64,000 nt of DNA, taken from contig JBFNJI010000001.1 of assembly GCA_040793985.1 (NCBI GenBank), positions 1-64,000 on the forward strand, in the 5' to 3' direction. The translations under genes were made by a program, and so were the position numbers. Below the pieces are notes generated by a model that was given only the letters and a program-made list of their open reading frames with translations, did not search any database and was not told the DNA's origin. Source of the stretch: Thiodiazotropha sp040793985. GTDB taxonomy: Bacteria > Pseudomonadota > Gammaproteobacteria > Chromatiales > Chromatiaceae. Within the stretch, counting starts at the first letter, position 1, and each line of letters begins with the position of its first letter. Shown here one piece after another: positions 46,324-55,501 of this stretch.

Positions 46324-47193
46324 ATGTTCGCCGAATCTGAATTGAATATACGCAACAAACGGGTTCAGAACCTGTTCCGCATCCTCTTTCTGATGATGAC
46401 CGTGCTACTGGTGATACCGGTAATCATCATATTGGGCATGCTGATTACCAAAGGCGGCAGCATAATCTCCATCGATTTTCTGTTCACCTATCCTACCAAC
46501 GGCATGACCGCTGGGGGTATCTTTCCAGCCCTGCTGGGCACGGTGTGGATCGTCGCGGTGGCGCTGCTGGCATCGGTGCCATTGGGCGTGGCGGCGGCCA
46601 TCTATCTCAACGAATATGCCGCCGACAACTGGTTCACCCGGCTTATCCAGCTCGCGATCATCAACCTCGCCGGGGTGCCGTCCATCGTGCATGCGCTGTT
46701 CGGTGTCGGCGCCTTCGTCATCTTCTTCGGTTTTGGCACCAGCATCCTGGCCGCCAGCCTTACCCTCGCGATTATGACCCTGCCGGTGGTGATCGTCTCC
46801 ACCCGGGAGTCGTTACGCGCCGTACCTCAGGCCTTCCGAGAGGCCTGCTGGAACATGGGCGCCACCCGCTGGCAGACCATACGGCGGGTAGTGCTGCCCA
46901 ACGCGGTCAGCGGCATACTTACCGGTGTGATTCTGGAGGTCTCCCGCACCACCGGCGAAACCGCCCCCATCATGTTCACCGGAGCGGCCTTCTTCCTCCC
47001 CTTCCTGCCCCAGGGCGTCTTCGACCAGACCATGGCCCTCTCGCTACACCTGTTCGTCGTCGCCACCCAGGTACCGGGGGTACCGGAGAACCTGCCCTAC
47101 GGTGTCGCCCTGGTGCTGATCGCCATGGTGCTGCTGATGAACAGCATCTCCATCGCCTTCCGCATGTATCTGCGAGGTAAAAAGAAATGGTAG
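46324..47193 (+). CDS. pstA: Phosphate ABC transporter permease PstA
   Basis: 289 residues. Six transmembrane helices and the EAA loop REACWNMGATRWQTIRRVVLPNAVSGILTGVILEVSRTTGETAPIMFTG, characteristic of PstA. It partners PstC. The gene overlaps the pstB1 start by seven bases, so expression is coupled. Confidence 0.96.
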   Translation: MFAESELNIRNKRVQNLFRILFLMMTVLLVIPVIIILGMLITKGGSIISIDFLFTYPTNGMTAGGIFPALLGTVWIVAVALLASVPLGVAAAIYLNEYAADNWFTRLIQLAIINLAGVPSIVHALFGVGAFVIFFGFGTSILAASLTLAIMTLPVVIVSTRESLRAVPQAFREACWNMGATRWQTIRRVVLPNAVSGILTGVILEVSRTTGETAPIMFTGAAFFLPFLPQGVFDQTMALSLHLFVVATQVPGVPENLPYGVALVLIAMVLLMNSISIAFRMYLRGKKKW

Positions 47194-48008
47194 ACATGAG
47201 CCTCAACACCGCAGTGGCCGAAGCCATGCCGGCTGAGATTACCGATTCCCCCGCCCCCGTCAAGCTCGGGGTCAGCGATCTGACCATCAAGTATGGCGGG
47301 ACAGCCGCCCTGAGCGGTGTCAATCTGCAGGTTCGCGAGCACGAGATCTTCGGCATCATCGGGCCTGCCAACGCCGGTAAGACATCCTTTCTCAAGGCCC
47401 TTAACCGCATGGACACCTTCAACGCCAACATGAGCGTGGAGGGCGAGATTCTCTTCAACGGGCTCGATGTACAGAAACTGAAGAACATCTATGCCCTGCG
47501 CAGCCGCATCGGTGTGGTCTTCCCGCTCCCTGTGGGGCTGCCGTTGACTATCTATGAGAATGTCGCATTGTCACCTCGACTGCGCGGCATCAACAAAAAA
47601 AGCGACCTGGATATCATCGTCGAACGCTGCCTCACCCGGGCCGCGCTCTGGGACGAGGTAAAAGACAGGCTCAACTCCCTGGGCAGCCTTCTCTCCGGCG
47701 GTCAGCAACAGCGCCTCACCATCGCCCGCGCCCTCTCCCAGGAACCGGACCTGTTGATGCTGGATGAATTTTCCATCGCCGTCGACCCGGTGACCACCAT
47801 GCGCATCGAGGATGTGCTGAAAGAGCTGAAGCAGGACATGACCATCATCCTGGTCACCAACCTGGTGCAGCAGGCAAGACGACTGGCCGATCGAACCGCC
47901 TTCTTTCTTGAAGGCAAGTGCGTGGAGATCGGTGTGACCGAGGATCTCTTCACCGGGGAGGTGGAAGATCAGAGAACCAGGGACTATGTAGAAGGTAAAT
48001 TCGGCTAA
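47187..48008 (+). CDS. pstB: Phosphate ABC transporter ATPase PstB1 with altered Q-loop and H-switch
   Basis: 273 residues, PstB family. Walker A reads GPANAGKTS (consensus kept but not the usual GPSGCGKS), the signature LLSGGQQQRL is intact, and Walker B LLMLDEFSIAVDP keeps the Asp-Glu. The Q-loop, usually VFQKPNPFP, reads VFPLPVGLP with Gln replaced by Pro. The H-switch, usually VTHNMQQA, reads VTNLVQQA with His replaced by Asn. It is followed 38 bases later by a second pstB whose defects are complementary. I infer a PstB1-PstB2 heterodimer, this subunit supplying the working signature motif. Confidence 0.93.
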   Translation: MVDMSLNTAVAEAMPAEITDSPAPVKLGVSDLTIKYGGTAALSGVNLQVREHEIFGIIGPANAGKTSFLKALNRMDTFNANMSVEGEILFNGLDVQKLKNIYALRSRIGVVFPLPVGLPLTIYENVALSPRLRGINKKSDLDIIVERCLTRAALWDEVKDRLNSLGSLLSGGQQQRLTIARALSQEPDLLMLDEFSIAVDPVTTMRIEDVLKELKQDMTIILVTNLVQQARRLADRTAFFLEGKCVEIGVTEDLFTGEVEDQRTRDYVEGKFG

Positions 48009-48046
48009 TCACCAACCACAATTAATCCATAGCCTAGAAGAAAGCC

Positions 48047-48847
48047 ATGAACGCCACCGCAGAAGCAATGAACCAAGCGACACCCGAGTACGCCATCAAG
48101 ACCAGCAAGCTCAACCTGTGGTATGGGACCTTTCAGGCCCTCTACGATGTCGACCTCAACATCCGCAACGGTATGATCACCTCCCTGATCGGGCCCTCCG
48201 GCTGCGGCAAGTCGACATTCCTGCGCAGTGTCAACCGCATCAACGAACGCCTCGGTTATGTGCGTATCGAAGGCAATATCGATGTTCTGGACAAGAACAT
48301 CTACGACCCCGATGTGGAGCTGGTCCAGGTACGCAAGCAGATCGGCATGGTCTTCCAACGCCCCAACCCCCTGCCCATCTCGATCCGTGACAACATTCTA
48401 TTCGGCCACAAAATACACTCCAAAAACAATAGATCGGCGAAGACCGATGATGAAGAGATCGTCGAGTCGGCACTGCAACAGGTACTGCTTTGGGATATGG
48501 TAAAAGACCGTCTCAACCAGAAGGCAACGGAACTCTCATTGGAAGAGCAGCAGAAACTCTGCATCGCGCGACTGCTGCCGGTGAAACCCACTGTGCTGTT
48601 GATGGATGAGCCCTGCTCCGCCCTCGACCCCAAGGGTACCGCCGCCGTAGAGGAGCTGATCTGGGAGCTGCGCGGGCAATACACCATACTCATCGTCACC
48701 CATAACATGGCACAGGCGAGACGCGCCAGTGAAGAGTGCATTTTCATGTTGATGGGCAAGGTGGTGGAACACCAGGCCACAGAGGATCTGTTTGTGACCC
48801 CGGAAAAGAAGGAGACTGCGGATTACATTGAGGGGCGGTATGGTTGA
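48047..48847 (+). CDS. pstB: Phosphate ABC transporter ATPase PstB2 with degenerate signature motif
   Basis: 266 residues, PstB family. Walker A GPSGCGKST, Q-loop MVFQRPNPLP, Walker B LLMDEPCSALDP and H-switch VTHNMAQA are all canonical. The ABC signature, normally LSGGQQQRL, reads LSLEEQQKL. Alone it could not build a normal ATP sandwich, but in a heterodimer with PstB1 its Walker sites face an intact LSGGQ. The gene is last in the operon and is followed by a terminator at 48894-48923. Confidence 0.94.
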   Translation: MNATAEAMNQATPEYAIKTSKLNLWYGTFQALYDVDLNIRNGMITSLIGPSGCGKSTFLRSVNRINERLGYVRIEGNIDVLDKNIYDPDVELVQVRKQIGMVFQRPNPLPISIRDNILFGHKIHSKNNRSAKTDDEEIVESALQQVLLWDMVKDRLNQKATELSLEEQQKLCIARLLPVKPTVLLMDEPCSALDPKGTAAVEELIWELRGQYTILIVTHNMAQARRASEECIFMLMGKVVEHQATEDLFVTPEKKETADYIEGRYG

Positions 48848-48893
48848 GTGAGGATTCGCATAGCTACTATGTGCTTTTTTCCGCACACTAATC

Positions 48894-48923
48894 AGCCCTG
48901 GCAGACAATGTCAGGGCTTTTTT
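48894..48923 (+). terminator. Terminator of the pst operon
   Basis: AGCCCTG ... CAGGGCT, a seven-base-pair stem with loop gcagacaatgt, followed by TTTTT. Located about 50 bases after pstB2. Confidence 0.88.
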
Positions 48924-49094
48924 CGTTTATGCGATCTTTTTAACCACTGACACCGGCATACGATTCACAACATCGTGGGATAGTCGCCATGCAGACACAT
49001 GACAGGCCGGTTGAAACGGTAGTAGGTTCGGTCTTAACGATCCATCCCAGGTAGCCGGATTCTGATGCCATCCTTGGCATGCACTGAACCACCC

Positions 49095-50390
49095 CTACTC
49101 CAGCATGTCATTAATTACATTCTTGAACCAGCTGTGCGCGTAACTCACCTCGCGCTTCCGTTGTACGGCCGATGCATTCATGGGTGAAAGCCCACCCGAG
49201 CCTTTGATCGGCAGGATGGTGTTGCTTCCCTCGTCCAGGGTGTAGACCGCTGCCACCGAAATACCGTGCTCCTCGCCGAGGATACTGTAGCAGGTGTTGA
49301 CGAAGGTGGGATCGCCGGGGTCCATGCCGTTTAACTTGGCGACGATGGCGGCAGCGGCGACCTTGGCCTGGGAGTTGGCGGCATAGGCCGACTTCGGCAT
49401 CTTGGCGGCACTGGAGGCATCACCCAGCACATAGACATCGGGATGCAGCGTCGACTCGAAGGTGCGCTTGTTGACCGGGCACCAGTCACCCTCCACCAGG
49501 TTGGAGGCATAGGCCACCTTGCCTGCCTTCTGCGGCGGGATGATGTTGATCACGTCGGCGGTGAACTCCTCGATCTCGGCCTGCAGGGTGCGGGTTGAGG
49601 GGTCGAGCTCCTCCACGGTGCCACCGCCAGCGGCACCGACCCATTCGATCATGGAGTTCCCGGTGCCGAAGCCATAGAGCTGGGACCAGCCCTGCCGAAA
49701 CAGCCCCTGCTTGGAGAAGGCATCCTTGGGATCGAGGATGAGAATTTTCGCCCTCGGCTTATGGTGCTTGCAGTACATGGCGATCTGCGCCGCCCGTTCG
49801 TAGGGTCCCGGGGGACACTTGTAGGGATTGGGCGGTGCGACGATGATCACCTTGCCCCCTTCCGGCATCGACTCGATCTGCCTGCGCAGGGTCACCGTTT
49901 GCGGGCCGGCATACCAGGCGTGGGGAATTGTCTCGGCGACCTCCGCGTCATAGCCCTCAATGGCATCCCACTTGAAATCGACGCCGGGTGAGACGATACA
50001 GGCATCGTAGACGAAGTTACCGCTCTTCTCGGTGACAACCTGCTTCTTATCCGCCTCTATGGCAGCGGCCCGGTCGATGACTATCTCCACCCCATGTCGC
50101 TTGAGGCCTTGGTAATCGAAGGTGATGGATTCGATGGTGCGATCGCCGCTCAATACCTCGTTGCTCATGAAACAGGAGGTGTAGTTTTTATTGGCCTCGA
50201 TAAGAGTGACCTTTACATTGGGATTCAGCTTGCGCAGGTATTTTGCGGCTGTGCTGCCTCCGACACCGCCACCCACGACCACCACCCTGGGGCTGTTGGC
50301 CAGGGCAAGGGTTGGAAACAACAGCGAACTGCCTGCCAGGGTAAGTCCGCCACCCACGCGGATGAAATCTCTGCGATTGATTTTTTTCAT
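49095..50390 (-). CDS. fccB: Flavocytochrome c sulfide dehydrogenase flavoprotein subunit
   Basis: 431 residues from ATG 50390. A twin-arginine signal (NRRDFIRVGGGLTLAGSSLL) is followed by the FAD-binding start RVVVVGGGVGGSTAAKYLRK and the FCSD-type core with CPPGPYERA and NYTSCFMSNEVLSG; the C-terminal FCSD domain includes SWFKNVINDMLE. Conserved redox cysteines appear in NPYKCPPGP and GDWCPVNK. In the periplasm it oxidises sulfide to sulfur/polysulfide and passes electrons to FccA. It lies 17 bases after fccA. Confidence 0.95.
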   Translation of the reverse strand: MKKINRRDFIRVGGGLTLAGSSLLFPTLALANSPRVVVVGGGVGGSTAAKYLRKLNPNVKVTLIEANKNYTSCFMSNEVLSGDRTIESITFDYQGLKRHGVEIVIDRAAAIEADKKQVVTEKSGNFVYDACIVSPGVDFKWDAIEGYDAEVAETIPHAWYAGPQTVTLRRQIESMPEGGKVIIVAPPNPYKCPPGPYERAAQIAMYCKHHKPRAKILILDPKDAFSKQGLFRQGWSQLYGFGTGNSMIEWVGAAGGGTVEELDPSTRTLQAEIEEFTADVINIIPPQKAGKVAYASNLVEGDWCPVNKRTFESTLHPDVYVLGDASSAAKMPKSAYAANSQAKVAAAAIVAKLNGMDPGDPTFVNTCYSILGEEHGISVAAVYTLDEGSNTILPIKGSGGLSPMNASAVQRKREVSYAHSWFKNVINDMLE

Positions 50391-50407
50391 GTCTTCCTTC
50401 TCCGCGA

Positions 50408-51001
50408 TCAGTGCTTGCTGCCGTAGTAGTGGATCAACGCGGGCATAGCCTGTTCGCCCTGCTCTTCGATGGCGGCATCCACCTTGCGCTTCATCTTTCT
50501 CGGATAGGGACGCCTGCCTTCGATGAAATCCTCCATGCTGTAGTCGAGATAGGGTATCCATTGACCGGCCAGGGTACCGGAGTCCCCCGCGCGGCCGCCG
50601 TTCTCATGACACTTCTCGCAATGGGTATCGTGCAGCTGTTTGCCGATCTCGACCAGTTGTTGGTCGGTCTTCTGCACATGCAGCCGCAGCTCCTGCTTGG
50701 CGAAAAACCAGGCCATGGCCTTGATCTGTTCGTCGCTGTAGCCCTTGGCGATGCGATTCATGATGGTGGAGTTGCGCTGATCACGCTTGTAGGCATTCAT
50801 GGCATCGATAAAGATATCCGGGTCCATCGCAGCTATCGAGGGGCTGGAGGGACCGACGCTGGAGCCATCGGTGCCGTGACAGCCGGCACAGGTGAAGGCA
50901 AGGGCCTGGCCCGACGGTCCCGACTGGGCGGCCAAAGGAAGCACCGCCAGCAGAGCCAGGAGCAGATTGCGAACTTTCTTGCTTATACTGTTTTTTCTCA
51001 T
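50408..51001 (-). CDS. fccA: Diheme cytochrome c subunit of sulfide dehydrogenase
   Basis: 197 residues. After a signal peptide, two CxxCH haem sites are present: CAGCH (about residue 38) and CEKCH (about 130), the diheme FccA layout. It accepts electrons from FccB. ATG 51001 is chosen because ggag lies six bases upstream; in-frame ATGs at 51004 and 51013 are alternatives. It sits between the multiheme cytochrome gene and fccB, in one operon. Confidence 0.92.
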   Translation of the reverse strand: MRKNSISKKVRNLLLALLAVLPLAAQSGPSGQALAFTCAGCHGTDGSSVGPSSPSIAAMDPDIFIDAMNAYKRDQRNSTIMNRIAKGYSDEQIKAMAWFFAKQELRLHVQKTDQQLVEIGKQLHDTHCEKCHENGGRAGDSGTLAGQWIPYLDYSMEDFIEGRRPYPRKMKRKVDAAIEEQGEQAMPALIHYYGSKH

Positions 51002-51018
51002 CATCTTCTCCATCCCTA

Positions 51019-53004
51019 TCAGCTTGGCTTGGTCATCACACCGATCAGCACCAGGGTCAGCAGGGCCAAACCGGTCATGATCAGCACGGTAGTGATGAAG
51101 GAGGCCGCCAGATCCGCACGCCGCGAGGGACGTCTGACCAGGTGCCTGTCCAGCTCACCTGACTCGACGAGTCGATCATATTCAAGCCGATGGTCGTGCT
51201 TGAACTCCTCGATGGGGATCTTGCCGGTGAAGATGGTGGTACTCATTGGAAAGCGCTCTGGCCGGAAGTGCACGTTGAAGAAGTGCACGGAGTTGAGGAA
51301 GATGGCCGCCAGCAGCGCCTCCTCGGCATGGACCAGGGTGGCGATGTTGAACATCCAGCCCGGCAGGATAATAGCCGTCGTCTCCGGTGCGAAGAGCATG
51401 ATACCGGATGTACCGATTACGGCGGCACCCCAGAAAGGCGCCCAGTAGTCGAACTTCTGCCAGTAGGTCCAGTGGGTGAACTCGGGCCGTTCGCCATAAC
51501 CGAGGAACCACTTGAACATACGCTTCAGGTCCTCCCAATCCTTCCAGTTGGGCAGCATGGAGGTACTGCCGAACCACTTGAAGCGGTCGCGATTGCTCCA
51601 GATATTGCTGATCGCAATGGAGAGATGGGCGAGGAATATTCCCAACCAGATGACGGCGGCGGTTCGATGGATAATCCCCTCCATCTCCGGGCCACCGAGG
51701 AACACCACTACCGCCTTGGCCCAGCTTGTATGGGAGAACAGCAGGGTGGTTCCGGTCAGGATCAGGGTCATGGTGGATACCGCGAAGAGTGCGTGAATCC
51801 AGAGCCAGACTGTGGGGAAACGGCGGAAATAGACCACATCGGGGCTGTTCAGATCCTCGTTAAAACCCTTACCCTGGATACGGTCCATCACCTCGCGGTA
51901 GAGCCACAGCATCACGTGGACCCAGAAGAAGGCCATCACCGCCAGGATCAGGGTCTGCATGAACATCTTGAAGAACCAGAGACCCGGATACTTCTCCCTG
52001 TCGTCCGCATCACCGTGGGGCCAGAAGGTGAGGAAGTTGTCGTTGGCATCCTCGTGGCATACCCGGCAGTTCTCCAGACGATTGTTGGGGTGGATCTCGG
52101 ATGTCGGATCGTCTTCGCCCTTGATCTCGTGGCTGCCGTGACAATCGTGGCACTTGGCGGTGTTGGTGTAACCGAGTCGATGCACCTGGCCGTGGTAGGA
52201 GTCGAAGTAGGTGCGTTGCGCATCCTCGTGGCAGTCACCGCAGTTCTTGGTAATCACAAGCTTGGCAGGGTCGCTCTCCGGCGATGCGATTTCATGGGTC
52301 GTGTGGCAATCGGAACAGACCGCCGATTCACTGTCCCCCTCTTCCAGTACCGCCTTGCCGTGTACCGACTCGCGGTAATTGTGGAGTTCTTCCCTGTGAC
52401 ACTCGCCGCATACCTCGGGATTCTTCAGGCGGTGTTCCTCGCGCTGGTGACTGCCCAGGGTGCCGACGTTATGCGCGTCGTGGCAATCGTAACAGGTGGC
52501 GTTGGTCTCCGACTGGTCGTGTTTGTTGGGCAGTGCATGTACCGAGTCGTAGTAGGCCTCGATGGTCTCCAACACCACGCCGAGGCGTTTGTATTTCTCA
52601 TCGGGGTCGTTTCGATGCCTGTCCCAGGTCTCCCGGTGACACTCCACGCAACCGACGACCACCTCCGGAGATTCCCGATGGGGTACCCGTTCGATGGTTG
52701 CGTGACAGTTGGTGCAGGACTGCTCGCCATGCACACTCTCTTTGATCATCTCCGGATCGGCGTAGATATCGACGATACTGCCGTCATCCCGCATATCTGT
52801 CTTCTCGTGCGCATCGCCATGGCACTTCAGGCAGCGCTTGTTGGGAATGATGCGCTTTCCCGTGACCGGGTCGAAACCCGGGGGCGGCGTCTCACCCAAC
52901 ACCGTCATCTCACTCACTGCACTCTGAACAGGAGTCAAGAAACAGATACTTATAAGAAAAGAAACGAAAATCCAGACTGGCGATCTGAGTGCCTTATATC
53001 TCAT
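51019..53004 (-). CDS. Nine-heme cytochrome c fused to membrane cytochrome b domain
   Basis: 661 residues from ATG 53004 (gagga upstream). A signal peptide is followed by nine CxxCH motifs in about 290 residues: CLKCH, CTNCH, CVECH, CYDCH, CGECH, CSDCH, CGDCH, CHDCH, CRVCH. The C-terminal half has about five transmembrane helices with paired histidines typical of the diheme cytochrome b561/HydC/FdoI-like family (WLWIHALFAVSTMTLILTG, GIIHRTAAVIWLGIFLAHL). It probably moves electrons between the quinone pool and periplasmic cytochromes. It is the first gene of the fccAB operon, suggesting that sulfide dehydrogenase exchanges electrons with quinones through it. Confidence 0.88.
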   Translation of the reverse strand: MRYKALRSPVWIFVSFLISICFLTPVQSAVSEMTVLGETPPPGFDPVTGKRIIPNKRCLKCHGDAHEKTDMRDDGSIVDIYADPEMIKESVHGEQSCTNCHATIERVPHRESPEVVVGCVECHRETWDRHRNDPDEKYKRLGVVLETIEAYYDSVHALPNKHDQSETNATCYDCHDAHNVGTLGSHQREEHRLKNPEVCGECHREELHNYRESVHGKAVLEEGDSESAVCSDCHTTHEIASPESDPAKLVITKNCGDCHEDAQRTYFDSYHGQVHRLGYTNTAKCHDCHGSHEIKGEDDPTSEIHPNNRLENCRVCHEDANDNFLTFWPHGDADDREKYPGLWFFKMFMQTLILAVMAFFWVHVMLWLYREVMDRIQGKGFNEDLNSPDVVYFRRFPTVWLWIHALFAVSTMTLILTGTTLLFSHTSWAKAVVVFLGGPEMEGIIHRTAAVIWLGIFLAHLSIAISNIWSNRDRFKWFGSTSMLPNWKDWEDLKRMFKWFLGYGERPEFTHWTYWQKFDYWAPFWGAAVIGTSGIMLFAPETTAIILPGWMFNIATLVHAEEALLAAIFLNSVHFFNVHFRPERFPMSTTIFTGKIPIEEFKHDHRLEYDRLVESGELDRHLVRRPSRRADLAASFITTVLIMTGLALLTLVLIGVMTKPS

Positions 53005-53320
53005 TATTATTTCCTCGCTGGTCAAGTGCACAACCGCTACAACGAGGCTTATAGGTTATTGACAAACAGAGCCAACAGCGGAACTACAGTGCCGAACGGA
53101 CCGACAATCCAAGTAGGTCGAAATCTCGTCCAGTATTTGTTACAGATCAAGGTCGATTCTACGACATTCAACAAGTTAAGAGAAATCCGACAGGTGTGTA
53201 TTGACTTTGATCAATTAAAAAATAAATTACTGAAATAGTTTTCAATTATTTCAGGGAATGCTAATATAGGTATCGAGATTGTAGATGTTTTCAATTTCAG
53301 ATTGCTAGTTGGAGATCAAC

Positions 53321-53455
53321 ATGAATGTAGTGCCCATATTGATCATGGCATCAGCGGTTTTCGTATTTGCTGTAACAGCTTTGAGCATCGCCACCGTTCT
53401 CGGTGTCGGCATTAGCCAGGTCCGGGGTTTATTGGGAAGGAAAAGCCGAACCTGA
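53321..53455 (+). CDS. 44-residue single-helix membrane protein
   Basis: ATG 53321 is preceded by ttggag six bases upstream, a good ribosome binding site. The frame encodes one hydrophobic helix (about residues 4-33, beginning VPILIMASAVFVFAVTALSI) and a basic tail ending GRKSRT, predicting an inner-membrane protein with the tail in the cytoplasm. It diverges from the nine-heme cytochrome operon. I do not recognise the family; small subunits of membrane complexes look like this. Confidence 0.6.
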   Translation: MNVVPILIMASAVFVFAVTALSIATVLGVGISQVRGLLGRKSRT

Positions 53456-53648
53456 TACCCGCTCAATTACCCGCAAGGGACACGCCAGCAGAAGACGCAG
53501 GGTAGACGATACCCTGCTGTCCTGTTCTTCCCTGGAGAAACAGCCCGGATCAGTCAGCGTTTCAGTGAAACGCGACAGGTGGTGTTCGAGTTTGGACTGC
53601 CTGTCAGATCACCCGCGCGTCTAAGATTTGACTCTGCCCCATTCCCGA

Positions 53649-53963
53649 TCACTTCCTGTCGTTCAAATGACAGGGGCGGGCCGCGTTCACCCCTATCTCC
53701 TTCATTCCGAGTTCGCAATGCCACTGACAAGCAATGTGGCAAGCAGCAAGGCAACGGCCGGAAATAAAAAACCTAAATCCCAACTCCCTGCTCTCTTCCC
53801 TCCTTTCAAGGAGTGCCGCAATGCCTCTATTGTCAAGCAGGTCACAGTATGGGCATGTCGTCTCTTCCCCGGGGTTGTACGGCAGGCCGCAAAGTCTACA
53901 TGGCCTTTTCCTCAGCTGCTCGGCAAGTAACGCTGCCCTGCCTAATAGCCCTCCGATTTTCAT
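53649..53963 (-). CDS. Small zinc-ribbon protein
   Basis: 104 residues from ATG 53963, with agggag nine bases upstream. RPCRLCGLPYNPGEETTCPYCDLL holds two CxxC pairs that fit a zinc ribbon; LLERREESRELG follows. The C-terminal part is cysteine- and histidine-containing and may be a short membrane-associated segment. The family is not recognised; it may regulate or recruit a partner at the membrane. A neighbouring Tim44-like gene lies on the same strand. Confidence 0.55.
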   Translation of the reverse strand: MKIGGLLGRAALLAEQLRKRPCRLCGLPYNPGEETTCPYCDLLDNRGIAALLERREESRELGFRFFISGRCLAACHIACQWHCELGMKEIGVNAARPCHLNDRK

Positions 53964-54065
53964 TGACACGAGCTCCCTAGATACAGCCACCATCCATGTT
54001 TAACGCTCAAGCAGTCTTATGCACCGGCAGGAGTTTCCAGGTATGCGGATCACTAAGCCGTCTCT

Positions 54066-54728
54066 TCACTGAAGGTGATTGAAGCCACGCAGATCGGAAA
54101 TAGAAACATCCTGATCAATCTCATCCAGGACCCATCCATGGCTTGCACGTTTGAATCGCCATAATTCCTTGAAAGAGAGCTTCTTCTTTTCACCGTCGAT
54201 AACATCTCCGGTCTTTTCGACAATCGTGTTATCGATCATCGAACCTTTGATCAAAGTCCAAAAGGCATCTTTGGAGTTATCCCTGTAATCGAGGACTTCG
54301 ACGACAGCAACCTCCTCGAGATTTATGCTTTCCATGCCATTCCTGATTCCACGTTTCGGTATGTCATGGGTCTGCATCTTGTGCTTGGCGTATAATCGGT
54401 TGCTTAAAAATTCCCTGGCAATATTTTGATCGCGGTCTCGCCATGCCATTTGAACCTTGAAATAGGCTTCCTCGAATCTCGTTTTAATTTGATCCATATC
54501 CCACATTGGATCTCTGCCGGATATCTTCCTGAGAAGAGCTTTCACCTGTTTGTTTTTCTTTGCGGCAATGTAGGTAAAGATACCCGAGTAGATCAGGATA
54601 AACGGCCAAAGTACAAGCCCCAGGATGCCGCCACCCGCTCTTGCTGTGGCCTCATCTGTAATGAAGAGCAATGCCATGCCGGCCACCAGGATGCAAGCTG
54701 TGGAAACCATGCGCTGCTTTTTGATCAT
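54066..54728 (-). CDS. Tim44-like domain membrane protein
   Basis: 220 residues from ATG 54728 (ggag upstream). One N-terminal signal/anchor helix (about 6-26), a Gly-rich patch (RAGGGILGLVLWPFILIYSG) with a second helix, and then a Tim44-like domain: IKTRFEEAYFKVQMAWRDRDQNIAREFLSNRLYAKHKMQ. Bacterial Tim44-like proteins lie at the inner membrane; their role is unclear. No secretion genes are beside it. Confidence 0.8.
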   Translation of the reverse strand: MIKKQRMVSTACILVAGMALLFITDEATARAGGGILGLVLWPFILIYSGIFTYIAAKKNKQVKALLRKISGRDPMWDMDQIKTRFEEAYFKVQMAWRDRDQNIAREFLSNRLYAKHKMQTHDIPKRGIRNGMESINLEEVAVVEVLDYRDNSKDAFWTLIKGSMIDNTIVEKTGDVIDGEKKKLSFKELWRFKRASHGWVLDEIDQDVSISDLRGFNHLQ

Positions 54729-54962
54729 TTGCACTCCGTGTGCCACAAACAGGCGGTGAGGTTAACGCCACTGATGTCCGTGTAAAGGTACTGGGTACTG
54801 TTTTTAGCCAATGGAGCCTGCCAGGCACTGCAAGCGAGCGTGGACCATAGAAGCGAATGTGGTGCTTGTTATGAAAAGAGTCAGAATGGTTGTCGCTAAT
54901 CCGGTCTGGTTCCCGGACGCCTGCCGGGGGGAGAGGTTTCAACCGGTCACGTACCTCTTCAA

Positions 54963-55262
54963 CTAATCCGAGCTTTCATCGAGTAGCGCCTTGAACTCAT
55001 CCAGATCCAGCTCGTCCGAGGTGTTGGAGAAACTGGCCGGCATGCCAAACTCTTCCGACGTGCCCCGCATGCGCATCCTCTCTATCATCTTCACCAGTTC
55101 GAGATTGTATTGAAGTGAACGATCCCTGATCAGAAAACGCTGATAGGTACGGACAATCAGCTCGTCGGTCTCGGTGACAGGCGGTGTGTGTTCTGCAATC
55201 TTCTGTCGATAGTAGTCGCACTTGTTTTTTGCGAGAGGAGAATAAGATTCCAGTCCGTGCAT
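54963..55262 (-). CDS. Hypothetical small protein
   Basis: 99 residues from ATG 55262 (agagg five bases upstream); ATGs at 55277 and 55313 are alternatives. Sequence is helical and charged, for example ELIVRTYQRFLIRDRSLQYNLELVKMIERMRMRG, with an acidic C-terminus (DELDLDEFKALLDESSD). No domain recognised. It sits between the Tim44-like and DegQ-type genes on the same strand. Confidence 0.6.
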   Translation of the reverse strand: MHGLESYSPLAKNKCDYYRQKIAEHTPPVTETDELIVRTYQRFLIRDRSLQYNLELVKMIERMRMRGTSEEFGMPASFSNTSDELDLDEFKALLDESSD

Positions 55263-55501
55263 GATGCCTCTTCCCATACTTTGTGTCGTTTGGAAATAAG
55301 TAGCAGTAACCATGCCAGCGCTATCAAATCATAGGCTTAGCAATTTCTTGGGCATGAACTTGTAAACAATGCCGACGATTTCGGAATCTCATTCTGGATG
55401 AATGGGGTCCATGAGTAAGAAATTGATTCCTATCCATGATTGTTCTCGATTGCGCTCAACAACCAGATCTAAAACAAGACCTGGTTTGTTGCGACCTTCA
55501 A

